A stretch of DNA of 64,000 nucleotides from CAYLUN01 sp964386865 (lineage in GTDB: Bacteria; Verrucomicrobiota; Kiritimatiellia; RFP12; UBA1067), in the NCBI GenBank assembly GCA_964386865.1, contig CAYLUN010000012.1, forward strand, positions 1-64,000, read 5' to 3'. Shown here piece by piece: positions 1-6,671 of the stretch. The notes beneath the pieces were generated by a model. It was not told the origin of the DNA. It did no database searches and saw only the letters and a list, made by a program, of their open reading frames with translations. Made by a program: the position numbers and the translations under genes. Position 1 is the stretch's first letter; every line of letters starts with the position of its first letter.

Positions 1-495
1 GGCCATGGGCGGCAGGATCAGCTTGAGCGAGATGAAGGAGACGTCCGTCACGCCCCGCTGCGGCTGCTCGGGCAGGTCGGAGGGGCGCAGGTAGCGGGCG
101 TTGAACGCCTCCATCACATGCACGCGCGGGTCTTGCCGCAGCTTCCAGTGCAGCTGGCCCTTGCCCACATCCACGGCGATCACGCGGGCCGCGCCGTGCT
201 GCAGCAGGCAGTCGGTGAAGCCGCCCGTGGAGGAACCCACGTCGAGGCACACCTTGCCGGCCACGTCGAACGCGGGGAAGGCCGCGAACGCGCCCTCCAG
301 CTTGTCGCCGCCGCGGCTCACGAAGCGCGGCCGCGCCGCCACCTCCAGCGCGACGTCGTCGGGATACTTGTGGCCGGCCTTGGTGGCCACCTGCCCCGCC
401 ACGCGCACCTCGCCCGCCAAAATGAGGCGCTGGGCCAGCTCCTTGCTCTCGGCCAGCCCTGCGCACACCAGCAACGTATCCAGCCGTTCCTTCAT
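1..495 (-). CDS. tlyA: TlyA-family rRNA 2'-O-methyltransferase (N-terminal part, cut by window edge)
   Basis: The 165 visible codons start at an ATG at 495 and run off the left edge. Residues 1-60 form an S4-type RNA-binding domain (MKERLDTLLV, followed by SKELAQRLILAGEVRV). This leads into an FtsJ-type SAM-dependent methyltransferase fold with the motifs RFVSRGGDKL, CLDVGSSTGGFTDCLL and VTDVSFISLK. This is the TlyA/haemolysin A layout; known members 2'-O-methylate 16S and/or 23S rRNA in the cytoplasm. The gene begins 7 bases after the stop of the transglutaminase-like gene on the same strand, so it is probably the distal gene of that operon. The C-terminal third lies outside the window. Confidence 0.93.
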   Translation of the reverse strand, partial: MKERLDTLLVCAGLAESKELAQRLILAGEVRVAGQVATKAGHKYPDDVALEVAARPRFVSRGGDKLEGAFAAFPAFDVAGKVCLDVGSSTGGFTDCLLQHGAARVIAVDVGKGQLHWKLRQDPRVHVMEAFNARYLRPSDLPEQPQRGVTDVSFISLKLILPPMA

Positions 496-502
496 AACAG
501 AC

Positions 503-1750
503 TCACTCCGCCTCGAGCAGTTCAATCACCGGCCTCGACAGGTACAGGATCGGCATCTCGCCGGTCTCGGTCACAAAGTACGGCACGTGGTAGATTCCGC
601 AGGCGAGGTCGCCGCCGCCCGTGGGATCAACCTGCCGCCAGGCCTCGCCCGCGACCAGCACTTCTGCCCAGACATGACCGCCCGTGCCATACAGCCAGCC
701 GCCCACCTGGCGGGCCGGCACGCCGGCCGCCCGCGCCAGCGCGACGAACACGTCCGAGGCGTCCCAGCAGTGGCCGCGCCGCTGCGCCAACACCTGTTTC
801 ACGCCCCACCGCGACCCCGACGGACCCTCGGGCTTGATGTTCTTTCCCGGTTTGAGCCACGCCAGCAGCGCCGCCACCTTCGCCTCGTCGCCGACGCACC
901 CGGCTGTGACCGAACGGGCGAGCGCCCGCACGTCGGGATCGTCGGCCGGCCAGAACGGCGTCGCGGCCAGCAGCGACGCGTCTGGGCGACGCGACGTCGG
1001 CGTCCGCCCGTCGGCCGCGCACACAAAGGTGCCCGTCAGCGTCGCGTAGGGCAGGCCGCAGGACTGCGGAAGCGCCCGAAACGCGAACACCGCGCGATCG
1101 CCCGACTGCGTCTGCACGCCGACCGGCTCAGGCGCCCAGCCATACGCCGCGTCCGCCGCCGCCCGCACGGCCAGGGCTTCGCCAAACGCAAAGCCCGTCG
1201 CCAGCGCGGCCACGCGCGCAGGCATCTGCAAATCCGCCTTCGCCACATCGGCGCCGAAGAAGAACTGCGACAACTCATTGAACGCCTGATAGTCGGCCTT
1301 GCTGACCGTTGCCACGCGCGCGGTCAGGCGATACCGCACGCGCGACGGCTTCTTCACGTAGCCCAGCTCATAGGCCGCCTTCCGCGCCACCGCCGCGTCG
1401 CGGATCTTGCAGAACTCCACCACCGTGTCCCCGTCGATCAGGCAGAATGCCGCATCGCCGCGGTGCGCGCGCACGATCGCCCGATACAAACCCGTTGTGT
1501 CCGCCGCGTCCTGCGCCTCAAAGAGGCCCACCTGAAGGGGCGCGCCTTGGAGCATCAGTTCCGTGTTCGAGAGCGACTTGAGCGCGATGCCCAGCCGGCG
1601 CCCGACCGCCTCCCGCTGCGCGCCGTCGACCACCTGCGACCGGACGACCTTGCACCCGGCGGGCAACCGTTCGAAATGCGGATCAGCCTCGCCCGCCACA
1701 GGGAGGGCAAGGGCGCCCGCAAATAACATGGTCATCCATACACTGGTCAT
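503..1750 (-). CDS. Exported transglutaminase-like cysteine protease-fold protein
   Basis: A protein of 415 residues from the ATG at 1750; a longer frame is open to 1798, but this start puts a signal peptide (TMLFAGALALPVAG) at the N-terminus and has GAGG upstream. The last third is a transglutaminase core with the Cys-His-Asp triad in order: RRGHCWDASDVF, then GGHVWAEVLV, then WRQVDPTGG. Such proteins act as periplasmic or surface peptidases or transglutaminases. Residues 25-280 are not recognised. It lies in a minus-strand series with the coiled-coil protein upstream and tlyA downstream. The substrate is unknown. Confidence 0.85.
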   Translation of the reverse strand: MTSVWMTMLFAGALALPVAGEADPHFERLPAGCKVVRSQVVDGAQREAVGRRLGIALKSLSNTELMLQGAPLQVGLFEAQDAADTTGLYRAIVRAHRGDAAFCLIDGDTVVEFCKIRDAAVARKAAYELGYVKKPSRVRYRLTARVATVSKADYQAFNELSQFFFGADVAKADLQMPARVAALATGFAFGEALAVRAAADAAYGWAPEPVGVQTQSGDRAVFAFRALPQSCGLPYATLTGTFVCAADGRTPTSRRPDASLLAATPFWPADDPDVRALARSVTAGCVGDEAKVAALLAWLKPGKNIKPEGPSGSRWGVKQVLAQRRGHCWDASDVFVALARAAGVPARQVGGWLYGTGGHVWAEVLVAGEAWRQVDPTGGGDLACGIYHVPYFVTETGEMPILYLSRPVIELLEAE

Positions 1751-1806
1751 CCGACTTGCCTCAACCCCTTCATGACGTCGATCAACGCTACAGCCCACGC
1801 CGGCAG

Positions 1807-1827
1807 GGACGGCAGCCCCTGCCGTCC
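1807..1827. repeat. REP-like palindrome (AGGGACG family, copy 1)
   Basis: A perfect 9-bp stem GGACGGCAG / CTGCCGTCC with a CCC loop, preceded by AG so that the left arm reads AGGGACG. It sits between two minus-strand genes. A left half only (GGGACGCCG) recurs at 1842-1850. There is no T-run, so it does not look like a simple intrinsic terminator. Confidence 0.6.
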
Positions 1828-1858
1828 GCCGCTCTCCGGCCGGGACGCCGCGCCCCGT

Positions 1859-2845
1859 TCACTTCTGTGTCGCCGCCGCGCCGGACTGGCCCTGCCCGAA
1901 CATTTGCGCGGACATCTTCAGGCCGGCCTGCTGCATCGCGGCCATCTGCTGCTGCCACTGCTTGAACCGCGCCAGCTGCGCCTCGCTGAGCACCGTCGCG
2001 GCGCTCTCGGCGTAGCGCTTCTGCAGGGCCTCCATCTGCTTGAGCGTCTCCGCGATCCGCGCCTCGGTCAGCTGCGTCGGGTCAGCCGACTGGCTCTGCG
2101 GGCTGAGCAGCGAGTCCTGCGGCAGCTCCTTGCGCGCCTGATACATCGCGGCGACCAGATCGCATTCCTGCTGTTCGCTCAGGCCGTCGTCACCCGTCAG
2201 CGTGTTCTTGAACATCGACACCGTTGTCTGCTCCGACACGCTCTGCTCGTACTGCTTGAAGATATCGTAGTCCTGGTCGCCCAGCAACTCCTCGATGGCG
2301 CGGTCGTACTCCGCCTTGGCGTCCTTCGATTCCTCCATCGCCTTGTTGCGGTCCTCTGCCGAGCCGCTCAGCATCGCGATGCCGGACTCGGCCAGCGCCA
2401 GGTGGCGGTCCAGCAGCAGCTTGTCCAGCTGCTCTTTCGCCTCGGCCGGCAGGCTCAGGTAGCGCGGCAGGGCGCCGTACATCTGGCCGATCATCACCTT
2501 CTGCTGAGCCCGCATCATCTCCTTCATCTGCGGGTTCTTCATCATGTCGGCGACCGCGCCCATGAAGTTGGTGCCAGCGGCCGGCGCCCGCGCCACGGCC
2601 GGAGCGGCGGGCGGCGCCGGCGAGTCCTTCGCGTGCGGGCGGCGGGCGGCGCCCGCCTCGGCCGGCCGCACAGACGCGGCCGCCTGGGCCCTCTTCGCCG
2701 CCGCCTGCTTCTTCACCGCCGCCTGCTCGCATGCGATCGCGTCCTTGAGCGTCGCCAGCTCTCGCTGCTGCCGCACCGCCAGCACGCCCAGCGCCACCAC
2801 GGAAGCCGCCATACAGGTGATCCAAAAGTCCTTACTCATCGTCAC
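1859..2845 (-). CDS. Exported or membrane-anchored coiled-coil protein, function unknown
   Basis: About 328 residues from a GTG at 2845, or 326 from an ATG at 2839; AAGGAG lies 5 bases before the GTG. An N-terminal hydrophobic segment (FWITCMAASVVALGVLAV) acts as signal anchor. It is followed by an Ala/Lys-rich stretch (AAVKKQAAAKRAQAAA), an Ala/Pro linker and a helical, Gln/Glu/Lys-rich region with the look of a coiled coil (residues about 110-320). There is no recognisable catalytic motif. It is the first gene of the minus-strand group leading to tlyA. I do not recognise the family. Confidence 0.75.
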   Translation of the reverse strand: MTMSKDFWITCMAASVVALGVLAVRQQRELATLKDAIACEQAAVKKQAAAKRAQAAASVRPAEAGAARRPHAKDSPAPPAAPAVARAPAAGTNFMGAVADMMKNPQMKEMMRAQQKVMIGQMYGALPRYLSLPAEAKEQLDKLLLDRHLALAESGIAMLSGSAEDRNKAMEESKDAKAEYDRAIEELLGDQDYDIFKQYEQSVSEQTTVSMFKNTLTGDDGLSEQQECDLVAAMYQARKELPQDSLLSPQSQSADPTQLTEARIAETLKQMEALQKRYAESAATVLSEAQLARFKQWQQQMAAMQQAGLKMSAQMFGQGQSGAAATQK

Positions 2846-2933
2846 GCAGTCTCCTTAATCGGCATCAAGAATAGGATACCAAACGCATCGCGAACCGTGG
2901 ACTGAATTCGCAGAGGCGAATCCCCTCCTTGGG

Positions 2934-2963
2934 TTGACGGTTTACTCCGGTTTCTGGTATGTT
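2934..2963 (+). promoter_or_regulatory. Sigma70-type promoter with extended -10
   Basis: TTGACG (2934-2939), an 18-base spacer and TATGTT (2958-2963) preceded by TGG, which makes an extended -10. Transcription would start near 2970, about 25 bases before the ATG at 2995, with a GAAAGG ribosome-binding site in the leader. Confidence 0.65.
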
Positions 2964-2994
2964 CCCTATAACGCTTAACTGAAAGGCCATCGCC

Positions 2995-3864
2995 ATGATC
3001 CACCTCACCCGCCGTGACTCGTTCCGCCTGCTCGGCGCGGCAGCCGCCACCGCCGCGCTCACCCCCGCCGCCCCCGCGCAGACCGAGGCGCCGAAGCTCA
3101 AGGGCCGCATCCGCCAGTCCGTCACGCGCGGCACGTTCGGCAAAATGCCCGCCGACGAGTTCTGCCGCACGGTCAAGGCGCTCGGCATCGTTGGCGTGGA
3201 CTTGGTCGGCAAGGGCGACTGGCCCGTCCTCAAAGAGCACGGCCTCGCCGCCACGATGGTGCCCGGCGCGGGCTCGATCAGGGACGGCCTCAACAACACC
3301 GCCAAGCACGAGGAGTTCCTAAAGTCGTTCCGCGAGAACATCGCCGCCGCCGCCGAGTTCGGCTGGAAGCGCGTCATCACCATGGCCGGCGACCGCAAGG
3401 GGATCAGCGACGCGGACGGTTTGGCCAACTGCGTGCCGGTGCTCAAGGAGGCGGTAAAGATCGCCGCCGACCACGACGTCACCATCTGCATGGAGCTGCT
3501 CAACAGCAAGGTCAACCACCCCGGCTACATGTGCGACCACACGGCGTGGGGCGTGGAGCTGTGCAAGCGCGTCGAGTCGCCCCGCTTCAAGCTCCTCTAC
3601 GACATCTACCACATGCAGATCATGGAGGGCGACATCATCCGGACCATCACCGACAGCATCGCCCACATCGGCCATTTCCACACTGCCGGCAACCCCGGCC
3701 GCAAGGATCTCGACGAGGACCAGGAGCTGTACTACCCCCCCATCATGCGCACCATCGCGAAGCTCATCGACGAGGGCAAGTATGACGGATATGTAGCCCA
3801 CGAGTTCAGCCCCAAGAACGGCGTCGAGTCCCTGCGCAAAGCCGTCCTGCTCTGCGACGTGTAA
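2995..3864 (+). CDS. Tat-exported sugar isomerase/epimerase-like TIM barrel (hydroxypyruvate isomerase-like)
   Basis: A protein of 289 residues. The N-terminus carries a twin-arginine signal (TRRDSFRLLG, then an Ala-rich h-region ending near PAPAQ). The rest is an AP-endonuclease-2/xylose-isomerase-like TIM barrel. It has metal-binding-type signatures: MELLNSKVNH, LYDIYHMQIMEGD, IGHFHTAGNPGR and a C-terminal GYVAHEFSP. This arrangement (E, D-x-x-H, H, E) is that of hydroxypyruvate isomerase and related periplasmic enzymes abundant in PVC bacteria. The actual substrate is unknown. It has its own promoter and stands between divergent and unrelated genes. Confidence 0.85.
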   Translation: MIHLTRRDSFRLLGAAAATAALTPAAPAQTEAPKLKGRIRQSVTRGTFGKMPADEFCRTVKALGIVGVDLVGKGDWPVLKEHGLAATMVPGAGSIRDGLNNTAKHEEFLKSFRENIAAAAEFGWKRVITMAGDRKGISDADGLANCVPVLKEAVKIAADHDVTICMELLNSKVNHPGYMCDHTAWGVELCKRVESPRFKLLYDIYHMQIMEGDIIRTITDSIAHIGHFHTAGNPGRKDLDEDQELYYPPIMRTIAKLIDEGKYDGYVAHEFSPKNGVESLRKAVLLCDV

Positions 3865-3942
3865 GCGCGCGTGCACCCGCCGTCTTGATGGGCGCGAGCT
3901 GCCCCGGCCGGCCTGCCGGACGGTGAGGACTTTTTTTTGCCA

Positions 3943-3972
3943 TTGCCGTGAGCCTGCAGTTTTTGCTATAAA
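3943..3972 (+). promoter_or_regulatory. Promoter of secG
   Basis: TTGCCG (3943-3948), an 18-base spacer and TATAAA (3967-3972). The predicted start near 3979 leaves a leader of about 45 bases before the ATG at 4026. Confidence 0.55.
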
Positions 3973-4025
3973 TGAAATTTCAAAGGCATCCAGTTTCCTG
4001 AGGTGCCGCTGAACGGAGTAGAGCC

Positions 4026-4403
4026 ATGCAGATTCTGATCGGGTTTTTGTACGTGCTGGAAGTGATTGTCTGTTTTCTGTTGGGCGGTATTATCATGCTG
4101 CAGAAGCCCAAAGACGGCGGCCTTGGCGTCAGCTTCGGCGGAGGCATGGGCGAAGCGCTTTTCGGCGCGCAAATGGGCAATGTGCTGACCAAGGGAACGA
4201 TCATCCTCGGCTCCGTATTCCTGCTCAACACCCTGGTGCTTTCGCGCCTGACGTCCCACGGCGCGACGTCCGTGATGGAGGGCGTCAAGGCGCCCGCCCC
4301 GACCGCCGAACAGTCCGCGCTGCCCTTCTCGCAGCCCGCCGTTCCGGCCACCCAGCCCGGAGCGCCGACGCCGGCCGCCCCGGCCGCTCCGGCCGCCCAG
4401 TGA
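4026..4403 (+). CDS. secG: Protein-export membrane protein SecG
   Basis: A protein of 125 residues with two transmembrane helices: residues about 2-22 (LIGFLYVLEVIVCFLLGGII) and 57-77 (TIILGSVFLLNTLVL). Between them lies the family signature loop (MLQKPKDGGLG, then FGGGMGEALFG). The Ala/Pro-rich tail (from residue about 90) is a common variable extension. SecG is the auxiliary subunit of the SecYEG translocon in the inner membrane. The gene is monocistronic, with a promoter upstream and a strong intrinsic terminator immediately downstream. Confidence 0.93.
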   Translation: MQILIGFLYVLEVIVCFLLGGIIMLQKPKDGGLGVSFGGGMGEALFGAQMGNVLTKGTIILGSVFLLNTLVLSRLTSHGATSVMEGVKAPAPTAEQSALPFSQPAVPATQPGAPTPAAPAAPAAQ

Positions 4404-4435
4404 GGGCGACGCGACTTCGCTCCTTTTGACGCCGA

Positions 4436-4465
4436 AACCTGCGCGACCTTCGCGCAGGTTTTTTG
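4436..4465 (+). terminator. Intrinsic terminator of secG
   Basis: A perfect 11-bp stem AACCTGCGCGA / TCGCGCAGGTT with a 3-base loop, followed by a T-run, 33 bases after the secG stop. On the minus strand the T-run is absent, so it is not a good terminator for the converging ribF operon. Confidence 0.9.
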
Positions 4466-4495
4466 TTGCGCGCGAGCGCTCCTTTCGGCGAGCCC

Positions 4496-5458
4496 TCAGA
4501 AGAACCGCGCGGCGCTCCGAACGTCCTGCGCGATCTGGGACGTGAGCGCCTCAGGGGAGTCGAAGACGCATTCGTCGCGCAGGCGGCCGAGGAAGCAGAC
4601 CTCGATGACGGTGCCGTAGAGGTCGCCCGCGAACCCGAGCAGGTGGGTTTCGAGCACGGCGTGTTCGGGCCGCACGTCGGTGAAGGTCGGGTGGACGCCC
4701 AGGTTGGCGACGCCGTTGTAGGACGCGCCATCCGCCAGCACCCGCACCGCGTACACGCCGTTGGGCGGCAGCACGTCGGTTCGCGGCTGCACGTTGGCGG
4801 TCGCCACGCAGAGCGCCGCGCCCACGCCGCGCCCGCGGATCACCAGGTCGCGCACCGAGTAGGGCCGGCCCAGCATCGCGGCCGCGTCGTCGAGCCGGCC
4901 CTCGCGCACCGCGTAGCGGATGCGCGTGCTGGAGATCTCGAGGCCCTGATATTCTGCGTACGGCACGATCACCACGCGGAAGCCGTAGTGCTGTCCGTAC
5001 TGCGCGAGCAACTCCGGCGTACCGGCTGCGCGCCGGCCGAAGCGCCAGTTGTCGCCGCACCGGATCTCGCTCAGCTTGGCGGTCGGCGACACGCGCGTCC
5101 CCGAACCCTGCGCGCGCGGTCTCCCGCACAACCACCGGATGAACGTCTCGGGCTCCTGAACCGCGAGCTGCCGGGTGAACTCGAGAAGCAGCACGCCATC
5201 CACGCCCGTGGCCGCCAGGCGGTGCAGCCGGTCCTCGAGCGTGCACAGGAGCGGCGGGCACTTCGAGGGCGCCAGCGCGGCCAGCGGATGGCGGTCGAAG
5301 GTGAGCACCCACGCCTGCCCGCCAAGCTCGCGGGCGCGCTCGACCGTGCTGCCCAGAACCTGCTGGTGCCCTTTATGCACGCCGTCGAAGAATCCGGCGG
5401 CGAGTATGATCGGCCCGGGGATCTTGCGGAACTGCGAGGGCTGGCTGAGGATCTGCAT
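4496..5458 (-). CDS. ribF: Bifunctional riboflavin kinase / FAD synthetase
   Basis: A protein of 320 residues. The N-terminal nucleotidyltransferase domain has GFFDGVHKGHQ (the GxFDGxHxGH motif) and STRIRYAVREG. The C-terminal riboflavin kinase domain (from about residue 185) has VIRGRGVGAALCVATANVQP and NGVYAVRV. The usual PTAN of the kinase motif reads ATAN, so the Pro is replaced while Thr and Asn are kept. It makes FMN and FAD from riboflavin. It is the last gene of the nusA operon, separated from truB by a heptamer repeat array. Confidence 0.93.
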   Translation of the reverse strand: MQILSQPSQFRKIPGPIILAAGFFDGVHKGHQQVLGSTVERARELGGQAWVLTFDRHPLAALAPSKCPPLLCTLEDRLHRLAATGVDGVLLLEFTRQLAVQEPETFIRWLCGRPRAQGSGTRVSPTAKLSEIRCGDNWRFGRRAAGTPELLAQYGQHYGFRVVIVPYAEYQGLEISSTRIRYAVREGRLDDAAAMLGRPYSVRDLVIRGRGVGAALCVATANVQPRTDVLPPNGVYAVRVLADGASYNGVANLGVHPTFTDVRPEHAVLETHLLGFAGDLYGTVIEVCFLGRLRDECVFDSPEALTSQIAQDVRSAARFF

Positions 5459-5463
5459 GGGGA

Positions 5464-5505
5464 GAGGTCGGAGGTCGGAGGTCAGAGGTCAGAGGTCGGA
5501 GGTCA
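5464..5505. repeat. Tandem heptanucleotide array, six copies of GAGGTCR
   Basis: Six head-to-tail copies of GAGGTC(G/A) fill 5464-5505 without interruption. The last copy contains the truB stop codon (5503-5505, read on the minus strand), and the array ends just before the ribF start. It belongs to a class of heptamer arrays that recurs in this window with other units. Confidence 0.9.
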
Positions 5506-6249
5506 GGTGGAAACACGTGCCGCAGCCACGCGGGCGAAAGGGATCACGCGCGCGGCGAGCTGGTCGGGCGTCAGCCGCAGAATCTCGTCGAACGGCAGGG
5601 CGTCTTTCACGTCCAACGCGCCTGACTGCGTGCGCCGCAGCGCATCGAGGCTCGCGCCGCAGCCGAGCGCCTGGCCGATGTCGTGGGCCAGCGTGCGGAC
5701 GTAGGCGCCTTTGGTGCAGAGCACCTCGAAGGAGACCAGCGGCGGCGCCCACTCGGTGATCGCGAAGCGGTAGATGTGCACGAAGCGGGGCTTGCGCTCG
5801 ACCTCCTGGCCTTTGCGCGCCAGCTTGTACAGGGGCACGCCATCAATCTTAATCGCGGAGACCATGGGCGGGGTCTGGAAAATGTCGCCGACGAGCGCCG
5901 CCATCTGGGCCTCGACCTGCTCGCGCGTCACCTCGTCGAACGGCTTCTCTTCCAGCGTCTCGCCGTCGCAGTCCTGCGAGGATGTGGTCCGTCCGAGGCG
6001 CATCACACCCGCATAGGCCTTGTCGCTGCCCATGAGCTGGTCCGAGAGCTTGGTGCCTTTGCCGAGCAGGATGATCAGGAGGCCGGTGGCGTTCGGGTCG
6101 AGCGTCCCGCCGTGGCCCACCTTTTCGATGCGGAAGGCCCTGCGGATCTTGTGGACGATGTCGTGCGAGGTGGGCCCCACGGGCTTATCGACCAGCAGCA
6201 CACCGTCGAAGAGCCCCCACGGCGAGGCGGATTGAGCGAATTCCTGCAT
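5503..6249 (-). CDS. truB: tRNA pseudouridine(55) synthase TruB
   Basis: A protein of 248 residues from the ATG at 6249; a GTG at 6279 overlapping the rbfA stop as GTGA would give 258. The TruB signature is intact: GVLLVDKPVGPTSHD near the N-terminus, GGTLDPNATGLL with the catalytic Asp, and KAYAGVMRLG. It isomerises U55 in the T-loop of tRNAs. It sits between rbfA and ribF, the classical order. The stop codon lies inside the heptamer array. Confidence 0.95.
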   Translation of the reverse strand: MQEFAQSASPWGLFDGVLLVDKPVGPTSHDIVHKIRRAFRIEKVGHGGTLDPNATGLLIILLGKGTKLSDQLMGSDKAYAGVMRLGRTTSSQDCDGETLEEKPFDEVTREQVEAQMAALVGDIFQTPPMVSAIKIDGVPLYKLARKGQEVERKPRFVHIYRFAITEWAPPLVSFEVLCTKGAYVRTLAHDIGQALGCGASLDALRRTQSGALDVKDALPFDEILRLTPDQLAARVIPFARVAAARVST

Positions 6250-6275
6250 CTCTCGAAACGGTCCTCTCGTTAGCG

Positions 6276-6662
6276 TCACGGCGTCTCGGACGCGCGCTCC
6301 TCGGCGGCGTCGCCGGGCACGTCCAGCTTGCTGAGCACGTCGAGGATATGGTCGCCCTTCTCCACCGACTCGTCCAGCACGAAGCGCAGGCGCGGCGTGT
6401 ACTTGAGCGTCAGGTCGCGGTTGATCAGCGACTGCAGCTCGCCGGCTTTGTTGGCGATCTTGCGCAGCATCGCCCCCCTCTCCTGCTCGTGCCCGTAGAT
6501 CGAAATCGCGACGGTGGCGTGGCGCAGGTTGCGGGAGGTCTGCACGCTGGTGACCGTGACGGTCGCCAGATCGAGCGGATCGCCCACAAAAACCTTGAAG
6601 AACGCTTCGCCGATCTCGCGGCGCAAGAGCGCGTTGACGCGCTCAAGACGGTCGATGGACAT
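6276..6662 (-). CDS. rbfA: Ribosome-binding factor A
   Basis: A protein of 128 residues with the RbfA KH-like fold: RLERVNALLRREIGEAF at the N-terminus, VTVTSVQTSRNLRHATV and the C-terminal TPRLRFVLDESVEKGDHI. It assists maturation of the 16S rRNA 5' end on the 30S subunit. GGAGGC precedes the ATG. It lies 9 bases downstream of infB and overlaps or abuts truB. Confidence 0.95.
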   Translation of the reverse strand: MSIDRLERVNALLRREIGEAFFKVFVGDPLDLATVTVTSVQTSRNLRHATVAISIYGHEQERGAMLRKIANKAGELQSLINRDLTLKYTPRLRFVLDESVEKGDHILDVLSKLDVPGDAAEERASETP

Positions 6663-6671
6663 AGCGCCTCC

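Noticed and set aside
3881..3940. GC-rich stretch plus eight T before secG as a terminator of the TIM-barrel gene
   Set aside because: The best stem is only about 4 bp and lies 11 bases or more from the T-run.
5464..5505. Direct repeats considered as a CRISPR array
   Set aside because: Units are 7 bases with no spacers, and no cas gene is present.
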